DNA from: Eleginops maclovinus
Taxonomy: Eukaryota > Chordata > Actinopteri > Perciformes > Eleginopidae
Direction: 5' to 3'
DNA: 64,000 nucleotides
Assembly (NCBI RefSeq): GCF_036324505.1
Contig: NC_086354.1
Span: forward strand, 21,576,707-21,640,706
The notes beneath the pieces were generated by a model, which saw nothing but the letters and a program-made list of their open reading frames with translations, made no database searches and had not been told where the DNA came from. The translations under genes and the position numbers were made by a program. Shown piece after piece: positions 47,234-59,826 of the stretch. Positions within the stretch are counted from its first letter, which is position 1. Each line of letters begins with the position of its first letter.

Positions 47234-49653
47234 ACAGATGAAATTATTTGAGTTCAACGTCAGAAGCAAATGAAAGAGAACAACATATCACCTTTTGAAA
47301 GGTGTCTAGGTTCTAGTAGCAAAAGAAAATACAGAAAGCAAAACATGAAAGACTGTGGACTGCTGTCTGGTCAAGCTCGTCATGCAGTACTGTGATGATA
47401 CGTGTTTTACACTGGGTTGATTTTACTCAGATTACAGCATAACAAACTGCAGCTATTACTATATACTACTGTATATAACTAAATAAGAGCAGGTTAGAGG
47501 TACCACGTTACAACAAGACTACCCTTATGAAGGGTTTAGTTTGTAATTCATTTATTAATTAGGTTGTGAACACTCTATAAATCATCAATAAGCTTTTATA
47601 GATAAACAGGGCAGCTGTGACCGGTTGCTTGCCAAATAGTGAGCCCACATTTATCTTAACTGCTAAGCTTAACACTTAGAAACATTGTACAGGCAACGCC
47701 GTAAGTACACAGAACATGATGTTTAACGTCTTAAAAAACAATAAATAGTGAAAGTTATTTAAAAATATATATATTATTTGTAATTAAAAGGACACTTTTG
47801 TCTACGTTGTTTACACGTTAAAAAACGTTCTGCTGGAGATAATTACAATAATTAAAGGTGTTAACAATGTTAGTAATTCAAATTTTAAGTGGTTTAAAAT
47901 GTAATATCTGTTGCTTATTTACAGTTTTCACCAAATGTCATGAAGACTTCAGAGTAAAAGGTCAACTCCACTACGACTCATGTTTTCATTGGACACGGTT
48001 TAACTTGGTGTTGAATCAGAGTTGTTACACTCTGAGTGAGAACACTACAGTCTTATTGTAAAGTGGTACTGATTATATTTTAGCAGAGAAAAACACAAAG
48101 TGACAAAACAGGATGTTGAGAGGTTATAAAGGTTAAACCTTGGAAAAAACTAGACTAATACACACTTGACTTGTGTAATATTTTAACCTTTTTCATCTCC
48201 GTTTTTTCTATCATTAGTATACAAATCACCAATGAGTAATTCTGAGCCAGTAAAACAAAAATCCCCACTCTAAACTCCCTCGCACAACACTGTCATGAAA
48301 TCTTTATAAATAAAAAGAGAAATACTTGAGAATAGACACAAACACAATACCATTTACTGTAGTAGGTTAGGAAAAGCACATTGTTAAGGTAATGTAGCAC
48401 AACTGTGATATAAGTTGAATATAAGTGAAGATGCTCTGTAGCTGTTGATGTGTGGGCATTTATTTTTGCTATTGAAAGTTAGCACTTTATGTAAGTACGT
48501 TTGCACCTTAGGAAGATTAGCTTTGGAATATATGATTGTTATAACTACTAAAAGCACTTACACATTAAATATCTTGAGTTTTAAAGCAGGTAGAAAAAGA
48601 CTTATATACTGTATATACATGCCTCCTTCCTACAAAGCCAACTGGAATAACAGTTTCTCTGTCTGAGGGATTTGGAGTTAACTGATATGCAAATGAGGTA
48701 ATGTTTTAAAGTAATGGTAACACCTGGTGAAGGGGGGGGGAGGGGGAATGAAACGTTGGGTTTGCAGACCATTTGCATAGCAGCCTCTAACACTCCAATC
48801 CAAGGAAAACAATGCATTACAAGAAAGAAGTGGAGGGAAAAATACTCCGGCTCTGGCGTGGTTTGCTGCTTAATCCTTATGGCCCTCAGACTCAACCTGT
48901 TTCAATGTTCTTTCTTCCTCCTTTCTCCAGACTGAACACACCTTCCAAACAGATCCCCTCCCCTTCTTTCCCAGGTCACGCCCCCCTACTCCTGTGAGGA
49001 AAAGCATAACTAAGCACTATTTAGAGGGAGACCACTACATTTGTGGTAGTTTCACACAGCTGCTGCGCTCACATGGATGCCAATTGTAGCAAATGTTACC
49101 ATTAGCATCGAGGAAGTTTGCCTTTCGTGGGATTTGTGAGTTAGTAACATTGTGAAACTAATGGGAACCTTTTGTCCAAGCCTTCTCATTTTTCAGTCTA
49201 ATCAACAAGAACATGAGGGACCACCAGAGGTGAGTGCTGAGAATGTGGAAGTTATGTTGTCCCTGAAAATGATTTTGTTCTGATGGGAATGTGTGACACT
49301 GATGAGGGTGAATATGATGACTATGTTGGACATTTAATGTATATGTTACTTTTTCTTGAATTAACATTGAGCCCTGCAATGTAAAGAATGTTTAAGATAG
49401 AGAAAAAGAGACAAATCTCTCTAAAAAGTGCTTTAATAAAGCTGGTTATGTCATTTTTAAGCCTTATTTTGTGTCATTTTCATGTACTGAAGGACAATAC
49501 TTTAAAGGAGAGAGGAGGATTTAATAATTTGCATTAAAAAATTAGAACCGTGTCATAAAAGCATAGATGGATAATCCAGGTTGTGTTCAACAAAAAAAAG
49601 GGGACAGGCAGATTACAAAGAGCTGTGTACTTCCGCATACCCAGAGTTGCAGG
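47234..49653. other. kcnj10 3' UTR and spacer to the receptor cluster
   Basis: AATAAA at 47740-47745 probably ends the shorter kcnj10 transcript; further AATAAA-type hexamers lie near 48308 and 49434. No convincing exon seen. A possible TATA-like CATAAAAG at about 49554 precedes the receptor gene. Confidence 0.4.
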
Positions 49654-52600
49654 ATGAAGTCGTTGGTCTTACTTCTCTTTGTCGCTTACGAGCTTTATTT
49701 ATGTGAATCACAAGGTAAGAACTTTATTCTTTTTGTTGATCAGCTTTTTTAGTTTTCACAGTTCATGTACTGTACTCTAGCTTTACTTAAACAATATAAG
49801 ATTAGAAAACTTGTGCTTTTTTGAAACATTTATTTGAATTAGGTAGTATTTAGTGATGTTCACGATGATCGGTTATGTGCTCATTGATGATAAAGCAGTA
49901 ATACTAATTAAATGTAAAATGATATGGAGATGTTTTGATGTATACAGTTATGTCGGTTAACACCCTCGCACAAAGATCCTTTATTGTAAAGGGAACGAAT
50001 CTTCAGTGTGAATGCAACATACAGGAGAAACTTGAACTAAAATCATTAGGATTATCAAATGGAATCTTTTATTTTATGAATATGTTGATCCATATGAAGA
50101 TTTATACTGTATTCTAACACTTTGTGTGGTGTTATCCACTTTTTCAGTCCTTTTGAGTGTTTATAGTCTAGATGCCAGCATGATGAACCCGGAAAGGTTT
50201 AAGAAATCTTGAGCACACCAAAGTTGTATGATAGAAATGTAAAGTATGTGTCCCCAGATTGCATATGTTGGGCAATTGGCACAAATAGCATAAGTTGCTT
50301 TAATTAAAATGAGTGTCCAAACTACGGCCCGTGGTCCAGATTCTGAAAGTATAATGGTTTGTGGGCCACACCTTAAAATTGTGCTTGTTTTATATTGTAC
50401 TTCTTAAATATATATCACACAGTATTTCTGTGTTAGTAAACCCACTTTTCTAAATAATTCTGTCAATTAAAGTTGAAAAAATGTTCTAACAAATCTTAGT
50501 TGATTAAAAAAATCCAAAACTTATTCACATAACAAGCTTGAAATAGACCCTTCATATTTCCCCTTATTATAAGAAATCAGTGAAAAAAGTTTGGACGGCC
50601 CTGATAAAAATTGGCTTGGCCGATTTGAAATTTTGGAGGATTATTGAGAATTATTGAGGATTATTGAGGATTATTGAGGATTGAAGATACTCATCATTTC
50701 TGAAAGGATCAAAAGTGGCAGTTTTAACCAGCAAGTGGAAATATATGTACTCCCTGTCGGCTGATTTTGAATACCATGGGAAGGGTTGTGATCTTTGGAT
50801 ATAGAGAGCACAAGAGGAAAATCATTCTCTCTACCGTGGACAATTCTTTTTCAAATGAATAGTCAATCTGTCCAATCCAAATGATCCAGAGTCGCCCTAA
50901 ATCTTCCAAATCGATCCGAAATTAATCAAAATCAACTCACACAGAGAGTACAGATATTGGAATACTCCTTAAAAGGACCCCCAAAACCGCTCCAAAATTG
51001 TCCCAATCAGCCGAGCCGTTGTTTAACTATTGTCCACATTGGCTTTAATGGTAATGAATGCTAATTAATGCAATTTATGCTAATTGTGCAAATTACCGAA
51101 CATGTGCAAGTCAGTATCCAGCAGTGTCTTTGTACTGGGGACCCGCACTACACATTTCTAATATAAAACTTTGTTGTACTCAACATTCTGGGTTCACAAT
51201 AGGACTCTATGAGCTGGCAACTAGACTTTTAACCTTTAGAGGAGATGAAAAACCCTGCCAAGTGGTTTGAGACAGATTATAACCAAAAGGTTAATATCTG
51301 TCAAATCTGGGGAACAATGGTGTGGGTGAAGAGGGGAACAAAATAAGCAAGGTGAAAGGAAGTCCCCTGTTTTTCATACGAGACAGAATCGAAAGCATTT
51401 GTCAGATGAAAAAGAAACATAAATACTAAAAGCAAGATTTGAGTTTCACCTGATAAACGCCTCTAAGAAGCTTCAAGGGTCAAAGCTGATGCAAGACTTG
51501 TTTAAAGATATGTTCCAACCTTTGATTATTAATAAGATGAAGTATTTAATAATTACATATAGTAGGAAAAGAGTAATATTCAGTTTTGAACCAGTAAGTA
51601 TATATTGTGTGTGATATTTACTGTATGATGTGTCTACTGTTTTACAGGGATCAGTGCTGGGACTGTGTTTGTGCTGAAGGGAGAGGATGTGCTTCTGAAA
51701 GTCCCAGATGATGATGCTCTTAAGGACTTTAATCTGTTTTCATGGAAATTTAATGTAAACATAGTTTTATTAACAGTTTCCCCTGGTAACAATCCAAACA
51801 TATTTCCTAATTATAAAGAACGGGTTGAGTTTCCTGTGAACAATTTCTCTGTGAAAGTGAAGAATCTACAAGAGGCAGACAGTGGAGTTTACACTGCTGA
51901 AGTGTTAAATAACTTAGGGAAACTAACAACAGCAGCTGAATACAACGTCAAAGTTCAAGGTAGGTTTGTGAACCTCTCAAACACTGATGAAGAGTTTCTA
52001 TGGTCATGTTTCTAAAACTCTTCACCTGCTTCTTCCCTCCTCAGATCGAGCGTCTCTTCCTCTCCTCACAGTGGTGAATAACTCTGTCTCCGATAACTCC
52101 TCCTCCTCCTGTACCTTATCTGTGACCTGCAGCACACAGGACTCTCACATCAACAGCACTTTCAGATGTGACAACCAAACCTGCAGTCAAGAGGGAGGAA
52201 AGCCATCAGAGGTGATCCCTGACACTTTTCTCCAGGTCCTCCAATCAAGTGGCTCGATCATCTGCAACCATAGCAACCAGGTCAGCTGGACCAACAGTAC
52301 CATAATAATCAAAGATGTCTGCACCAAACACATTGGTAAGTCTGAAAGAGAAAACTACTTCCTGATAATAACACACAGTTTGGAGATAAACTCAGAGAAT
52401 ACAAGCTTTTCATTTTTTAATCTAAATCTTTTAACTGTCTGTAAATTAGACACATTTTATTCCACGGTGTGACAAATACTGTGCATTGGGTTTGTTACAA
52501 ATACGGTAAAATCCATATTTAACACTGTTTTTCATCTCTAAAAGTATTTAAAGGAAGAGTTGCGCAGCGCAAATCATGCAAAGTATGTTTGTCCTCGTCT

Positions 52601-54750
52601 CAACATCACTGGGAATAAATAACTTGTGTGTGGGGAAGAGTGCATAAAAGTTAAGCTTATTTTTATCACTTGTTTCTGTTGAACCTGCATAATAGATTGT
52701 GAGTTGTATCTTTAAATAGAATAAAGGTTTTAATGAAGTATTTTGTAGTTTATCAAATTAAAATGGGAATTAGTGAAATTGGGGAAGCGTCTGCTCTAAT
52801 AATTTGATTAACCCAAGAAGCTTTCCTTATCTACCAGGGCTGCTTTGTAACACAAGCGGCAGGTGGTGCTTACATTTGCCCATTCAGTGACCTTTGGAAG
52901 GTTGGTAGTTTCACATTGAACTGAATAACAGTTTGGTTTAACATACTGGGAATGAAATGACTACTTACAACAGATCAGGTCTGCTACCAAGACATTTCAC
53001 TTTAATTAAATCTAACAGACTGACAGGATGTGATGAGGGTACAGACTTGATTAAGTTTATGAATTTAACCAAGCATCATAATGTGGCTTATGTTTTTAGT
53101 TACAGATCCTACCTCATCAAACAGTGTTCCCATCATTTTGGGAGTATTATTCCTAATACTCATCATCATTGGTGTAGTACTTCTGTATCGTTGGAAGAGA
53201 AGACAAAGTAAGTGTGGATCTAAGTGAGGTTTTAAAATGTTCAGCTGTTTAAAAAATGGTTTATTTAGACACAACCAAAGTCTGGACTCAATGCAGGAGC
53301 AGCTAAAGCAATGTAAATGTTATGAAGGCATTAAGCATTAAAGCTGAAGCTCTCCAAATGAAATGTAAATGAATGCAAATCAACATGGTTTTTTTATGAC
53401 TGACCTGCAGGCAAAAGAGAGAGTGTCGAAAATACAGTTTACGCAACTCCTGAGGTAAGAGACCAGGATTTTATTAAAAATTTGACAGACTAAGACCAAA
53501 TATGAAACTGGAGCCTCAGACAGTTATATTGCCCACCCAATCTACCACTACGCTCACTAACTAGCAAACATGTATCTCTATATTATCCCTGACTCCTTTC
53601 TACACCATCTTCTGCCTGCAGTTCCAGGTCCCGCTGCTCACATTATGTGTTGTGCTTTCAATGCTTTGGGTCCGACTAACCTGGTGCGATCCTTCTCTCC
53701 AACCTGCTGCTGAAGTCTTTGTCTGGCAGTTATTTTATTCAAACTGCACTGTTTCTTAATCCTGTGTATTTGTTGTTGGCTTGTGTGTGTTTCTTCCTTT
53801 CTTTTCAATATATAATTTCCCATAAAACATAATGCAGCCACAGTGATATTTACCGAAGGTTTTTTTCATGAATATCACATACATGATCGGAACTTTGCTT
53901 CCTATTTTTGGCATGCAGCCTTTAACCTAAGCTATGTGACTTCCTACTGAGCCGAGCGGTTTGTACTTCTGCATTCTCTTACACAATACATGCTGAGAGC
54001 AGAAGACTCTAAGGGGAAAGCTGCACTTAAGATACATTGCTTCAAACTGTGATAGTTGTCTGGAAAGTTAAACACAGTAAAGATAACTGTTGTGAAAGCC
54101 CTGTATTATACAATATTTGAACAATATATTAGAGGGCCATATCTATACAAAACACGTCTCTGAAACGTTTGCTCAAAATACCAAACAGATCTCCTATTGT
54201 AGCATGCCGAATACCCCTCTATTTCAGCCCTGTTACAAAAGTGCTGATTGTGTGACTGTCGCTTTAAATGAACCAGCTGCTGCTGGCCGCGCCCTTGGAG
54301 TGTCCCCATGGAAACGGTGAGCTCTGCAAAGAGAGGTATCAGAAAGTCTACCGGCCGATGTGTGTTACCCTGCCAGTGTAGTGTGTTAGCACTGCAAATG
54401 CTTTTTTCTGTGTGTGCTCTTTCGGCCTTACTCTGCTTTTGTTTAATAACAATGATGCCTTTTTGGATGAAAATGAGTCAATAATATCAATAATATGGAA
54501 GTTTGTTGTATTTGAGGAATATAGGACATACAGAAACACAATATTATACAAACAACCTTTGGTAAATCATTTCTTTGTGATGTTCCAGGTTGTAGGTACT
54601 GTCCGGCCTCAGGATCGGACAGATGATTCTGTACCTCTGGATACCACCTACTCCAGTGTTGGGCCTCACACTGGACCCCCGGCAAACACTGGACCCCCTA
54701 GAGGCACAGGTCAGCTAGAGAGTGTGTATGCTCAGATAAACAAGACATAG
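49654..54750 (+). CDS. Receptor A: CD2/SLAM-family-like immune receptor with ITSM and ITIM
   Basis: A type I membrane receptor, probably on leukocytes. Six coding exons: 49654-49714 (signal peptide MKSLVLLLFVAYELYLCESQ), 51648-51959 (V-type Ig domain without any Cys, as in the CD2/SLAM first domain), 52045-52335 (Cys-rich C2-type Ig domain with several N-x-S/T sites), 53100-53207 (transmembrane segment, then YRWKRRQ stop-transfer), 53411-53454 and 54589-54750. They total 978 nt and 325 residues, with phases 1, 1, 1, 1, 0. The tail holds TTYSSV (Tyr293, fits the switch motif T-x-Y-x-x-V), SVYAQI (Tyr319, fits an ITIM) and a third Tyr268 in NTVYATPE. Switch motifs bind SAP/EAT-2-type SH2 adaptors in SLAM receptors. 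Its neighbours are kcnj10 and two related minus-strand copies. I do not assign a SLAMF number. Confidence 0.85.
50312..50603. mobile_element. hAT-like MITE in receptor A intron 1
   Basis: It starts GTGTCCAAACTACGGCCCGT and ends with the inverted GTTTGGACGGCCCTG. This end pair is typical of short hAT-derived elements. No coding capacity. Confidence 0.6.
50638..50683. repeat. Short tandem repeat, 12-bp unit
   Basis: The unit AGGATTATTGAG is repeated almost four times in receptor A intron 1. Confidence 0.8.
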
Positions 54751-54889
54751 ATCCCTGAAGACAGAGCTCCCTGAAAAAGGACCAGGAGTCGTATTCCACA
54801 TACTGCACTGGGATTACACTTTATGGCCGCTGAGCCATGGATTTTAATTTCTCTCATTGTGTGACTGCACCCAGAAGTGCCCTAACTCC

Positions 54890-55080
54890 ACTTTCAATGT
54901 ACAGTTCAGTCAGACAACTCGGGTTTCTTGATATGTTTATCAGAAGCAGCATAGAGTTTCAGTTTGGCATCCAGGCTCGGGCCTCATCACTCCACAGATT
55001 TACATTCGATGATCATTAGATAACTATCCCCCCCGAACCAACTGGGGTGTAAGCTGGGGTGGTGGTGGGGTTGGCGAAAA
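54890..55080 (+). repeat. Relic of a receptor intron 1 downstream of receptor A
   Basis: CAGTCAGACAACTC, CGGGCCTCATCACTCCACA and ATTAGATAACTATCCCCC match, in gene sense, intron 1 of receptor B (reverse complement of about 58980-59130). In B this lies between signal and V exons; here it follows the last exon of A and no V exon follows it. It is best explained as the remnant of a lost downstream gene copy. Confidence 0.65.
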
Positions 55081-55309
55081 GCAGCATCAACGTGAACGCA
55101 GCATCAACGTGAACGCAGCAGCAACGTGAACGCAGCAGCAACGTGAACGCAGCAGCAAGTGCAGCAGCAACGTGAACGCAGCAGCAACGTGAACACAGCA
55201 GCAACGTGAACACAGCAGCAACGTGAACGCAGCAGCAATTGCAGCACCAACGTGAACGCAGCAGCACGTGAATGCAGCAACGTGAACGCAGCAGCAACGT
55301 CGTGAAGGC
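55081..55309. repeat. Minisatellite (about 15-bp unit)
   Basis: The unit is approximately CAGCAGCAACGTGAACG, repeated about 14 times with variants (CATCAACG, GAACACAG). The same motif occurs once, unexpanded and inverted, at 58924-58939 and about 63283-63298 in the paralogous introns. Confidence 0.9.
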
Positions 55310-56741
55310 AGTAATGCAAGTTAGCATCAAGCTAACATAATTAGAATTAGAGAATCAGAGGATGAAAAACCACATAACAACATTACTGTCATTGAAAGCT
55401 GTTAATATACTATCATTTTCCAAGGAGTCAACATTTCATTTAAAGAGTAATTTGCAGGTTAATGGTTTGTAAATGATGCTTGGTAAAGGTAGCTGTGCTG
55501 CTTTAACAAGCTTTTTGCTTTTAATTACACAGGCTACTTTCACTCTTCCTTCTTTTGAACAGAAATACTCTTTTAGATGCAGTAGTTGGACTCCTGATTT
55601 ATAAAACATACTGTGTTCTTTTAGTCAGAATCCGATGCAGTTGCACTAACACTGAAGTGAATGTAGCTTGTTTCTTTACGCTGTAATGCACTTACTGTGA
55701 GAAGCTTTCAGGTAAAAGCGTCTAATACATACTATGTTATGTTATGTTTAATGAAAGTATGACATATAATGTTATTGTTTGCCATATTTAGACATGTGTA
55801 TTGACTGAATATTTTATGGTTTCGTTTCCTCTGACAGCTCAGGAGATTTTTTGAAAATACTGTGAAAGCTCTAAATTCATATACTGCAGTAAACAATAAA
55901 GCATATTCTGTGTATTGTAAAAGGAACCGATTGTATTTCAAACGATCTCTGAGCAGGGGACACTTTGATGAAAAACACATTTTTATTTTCTTTTTTTCTT
56001 ACATATTTTGAACTACGTAAAAGCTTTGTTGTATTTATTTGAATTGCATTGATATTGAGCTATTCCAAAAGTAATGGAAAGAAATCAAGTTTTATTATCG
56101 GAACATTCAGATCCTTACATAGGTCACTGACAATTAGGCAATTAGTCATTTTAATGGAATACATTGTCTCAATTTAACAGTGGGGGGGAAAAAGCCACAC
56201 ATGATCTTTAGCTCTTCTATAAATAAACAAATCACAAACATATGTGAGTAATTTGTTCCTTTACAATAACACACAATGGATAATGAAAAATATAACAATA
56301 AAAAAGCTTTATTAAATGGTGCAGGTAGCAGAAAATGCTTTCATTCAAAAGTATAAACGAGCACAAAACGTACTGTACGAAGAAAAACTGAACATGTTTA
56401 ATGCGTCTTGATCATTCAAATAAAAATGATATTTTTTAATGACTGACTTTATGAAAACCTCCGTAATCTGAAGGCAACAGAATCATTTCACCTACAAACA
56501 GATTACTTGATGACTTGAATATTCAGCATTTTCTTGAAAGCTGCCTCCTGTGTTTTCCTTGCAAAGCATCAATGTTTACATCACTAGCCAACATGCATTG
56601 TAAGTACACACATGTACACTGTACATATTTATATCCATGTTTGCACGTTGTACCCTCAGGGACTCACTCGTCAAAAACCCCTTTTCCTACATTTTTCTAG
56701 ACAAGAGTTTGAGACACATATGCAACATTGGTTGTTTGAAC
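55310..56741. other. Spacer between convergent receptor genes
   Basis: An AATAAA at 55895-55900 may serve a long receptor A transcript. Otherwise AT-rich with no gene seen. From about 56690 weak similarity to 61040-61100 begins, marking the left limit of the tandem duplication. Confidence 0.45.
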
Positions 56742-57053
56742 GTTCCCAACCATTGTTGTACCCCTGGAGCTGGTCACCATTCTACAGTATTATATTTAGT
56801 AGGTATCGTACCCCCCTCACTCAGCTGTGATGATTCACCTACATTTGTTCTTGTATGAACTATTTCTGACTCTATAACTCACCCTCAACAGAGATGCATT
56901 TTAATTTGACATGTACACTTATTGTGAGTGAAAATAATACAATTAAGACTCACTTCCAGCAGTTTCAACTTCTTTTGCTGAGACTAGAGCTCTTCCCCCC
57001 CTGCAATCCCCCTAAGTACCCCTAGGGGTCCCCGTACCCCTGGTTGGGAACCA
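56742..57053. mobile_element. hAT-like MITE at the 3' end of receptor B
   Basis: The ends are GTTCCCAACCATTGTTG and the inverted CTGGTTGGGAACCA. This GGTTCCCAACC end is typical of hAT MITEs. It touches the last exon of receptor B (stop at 57067-57065) and so would provide its 3' UTR. Confidence 0.65.
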
Positions 57054-57064
57054 GAACTATTTGT

Positions 57065-59826
57065 TTATTGGTTCTTCTTGAACCTCTCCATGAGATGAAC
57101 AGTGATGACAGCAGACACCATGATGATCAGACCCACAGAGAACACACACATCTTCACCAGGCACACATCGATATCAGAAGAGGGTCTCCCTGGGTCTGAA
57201 ACACAACACACAGATAGTTTCATTACCAAACCGACACAGAGATCCAGACTGAGCAACAACTGGAGTGGAAGCAGCAAATCATTACTGCTTTACAGTTTGC
57301 AAGTACTTTGAGTCCTACATTTAAAATGCATTCATTGCAAAGTGCAGTTGAGTTGTACAGACTGTCCATGTGCATCATGCAATGTGAAACAGCATGGTGG
57401 GGGTTTAATGTTGATGTAGGGTTTATTCTGCTCTTCTAAAATGCAGGTATTTTTGTACTTATACAAATATTGAAGTTCAAAGGTTAATATTAAGGTTCTA
57501 TAAACGAGATAAACAGCACATTATATGTTTAACATAGTAAAACATGATGCACTGAGTTCATTTGGTAGTTTAAAGTTTCTTCGACGTGACATTTTTGTAC
57601 TTTTAAATTCACATTTAACAGCTGCAGTCAAACAGGTTGTTATTCAGAAATACGTTTCATTAAACAAATGCTTACATTCTCTAACTCAAACTCCAACAGT
57701 TCATTATTATCATGAAGTACATTTTCTCTTTCAGTCTTACCAAAATGTTTGCTGCAGACATCTTTGATTATTATGGTACTGTTGGCCCAGCTGACATGGT
57801 TGCTATGGTTACAGATGATCGAGCCACTTGATTGGTGGACCTGGAGAAAAGTGTCAGGGATCACCTCTGATGGCTCTCCTCCCTCCTGACTGCAGGTTTG
57901 GTTGTCACATCTGAAAGCGCTGTTGATGTGAGAGTCCTGTGTGCTGCAGGTCACAGAGAAGGTACAGGAGGAGGAGTAGCTATCGGAGACAGAGTTATTC
58001 ACCACTGTGACGAGAGGAAGAGACGCTCGATCTGAGGAGGGAAGAAGCAGGTGAAGAGTTTTAGAAACATGACCATAGAAACTCTTCATCAGTGTTTGAG
58101 AGGTTCACAAACCTACCTTGAACTTTAATCTTGTATTGAGCTGCTGTTCTTTCTACTCCTGGATTATCTGTCACTGTAGCAGTGTAAACTCCACTGTCTG
58201 CCTCTTGTAGATTCTTCAGTTTAACAGAGAAATTGTTCACAGGAAACTCAACCCTTTCTTTATACTTAGAAATATGTTTGGATTGTTACCAGGGGAAACT
58301 GTTAATATTTTTGCTTTTTCATTAAATTTCCATTCAAGCTGATTAAAGTCCTTAAGAGCATCTTCTGTGAGATTCAGAAGCACATCCTCTCCCTTCAGCA
58401 CAAACACAGTCCCAGCACTGACCCCTGTAAAACAGTAGACACATCAAACAGTAAATATCACACACAATATATAGTTACTGGTTCAAAACTGAATATTACT
58501 CTTTTCCTACTATATGTAATTATTAAATACTTCATCTTATTAATAATCAAAGGTTGGAACATATCTTTAAACAAGTCTTGCATCAGCTTTGACCCTTGAA
58601 GCTTCTTAGAGGCGTTTATCAGGTGAAACTCAAATCTTGCTTTTAGTATTTATGTTTCTTTTTCATCTGACAAATGCTTTCCCTTCTGTCTCGTATAAAA
58701 CACAGTTACTACTAATGGGGCGAAGCCTGCAAACTAGTTCAGGCAGTCAACTCGATCAACAATGATACATTTGCACATAACGCCCCTCGTCACACTTGCA
58801 ACCAACCAAACACAGTCTCCTGATCTGGCGCTCTACTTAAGATGTTGGATCCACCTGCCTCGATAATGCTGCTGCTGCTACTACTGCTGTTTCCACGCTG
58901 CTAATGTGTTCACCTGACTGCCGCTGCGTTCACGTTGGCGATGCTCACCTGCCCCACCACCACCCCAGCTTCCTCCCCAGCGTCCACCTGTAGGCTCGGG
59001 GGATAGTTATCTAATCATCACTCAATGTTCTACGTTAATATGTGGAGTGATGATGCCCGAGCCCAGACGCCAAACTCAAACTATATACTGTTTCTAATAA
59101 ACATATCAATGACACACGTGAGTTGTCTGACTGACATAACTTTGGACACATTTTGTCCTGGTATTGGGGAAACAGGTCTTTATACTGTCTCCTCTGAAAA
59201 AAACAGGACTTTCTTCAACCTCCTTTATTTCCCTCCCCTCACCCACACCAACAAAGGTCAAAATGATTCACATTATAAAACACTTCGTTCAGTTTGGTGG
59301 TTTCATGTTATTCCCTGACCATATTTTCTTTTCCTTTAAAGTACTTTAAAACATTTCTTATGGAAAGTATTGGCTTTTAATTCTGAGCATTGAGAACAGG
59401 GCTTTTGTTTGCTGCATCATTTCCTGTAAAAATGTCAAATTAATTCATGTAGGAAGTTACACTTTGTCATAAAGTTCTTTGAAAAACCTCTACGGATCTC
59501 AGTGGTGCTGCACATTTTTACATCTAGCAATAAAACGTATATCTTCTTAACAAAGCAGGATCAATTAAATTGTATTAAGATCGCTTTACTGTGACTTTCA
59601 ATCGTCTCCAGTTCATGGAGTTAGGGTTAATGGATGAAACTAAGGAGGGTTATTTCTCACTGACGGACCGAAATCTGAAATAACTTTGTGCTACTACGTT
59701 CATTAGTCACACTGAAGTCGCTGCTCTCATACTATTGCTGCATCTGTTAACATTTTATCAGACATGTTTCATCCTACCTTGTGCCTCAGTGCAGACCAGC
59801 AGCCCCAGAATCACGAAGATAAACAT
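57065..59826 (-). pseudogene. Receptor B: SLAM-like receptor with short tail, V exon frameshifted
   Basis: Exons in transcript order: 59778-59826 (signal peptide MFIFVILGLLVCTEAQ), 58117-58424 (V domain), 57741-58031 (C2 domain, same length as in receptor A) and 57065-57195 (transmembrane segment VFSVGLIIMVSAVITV, then MERFKKNQ and stop). Splice sites are intact. The V exon lacks one base near 58265-58270 compared with receptors A and C (ATATTTCTAAGTATAAAG here, with one C fewer than A), which shifts the frame and leads to a TGA soon after. Unless this is a sequencing error, the receptor is not made in full. The tail has no tyrosine motif. The transmembrane exon and signal exon are unrelated to those of A, whereas the V and C2 exons and their introns are very similar. 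Confidence 0.75.

Noticed and set aside
49158..49379. Small minus-strand open frame before receptor A
   Set aside because: No family match; the region reads as plain spacer.
55016..55330. Minus-strand frames rich in Cys, Arg and Ala (LLRSRCC-type repeats)
   Set aside because: Direct translations of the minisatellite; no start or splice context supports a gene.
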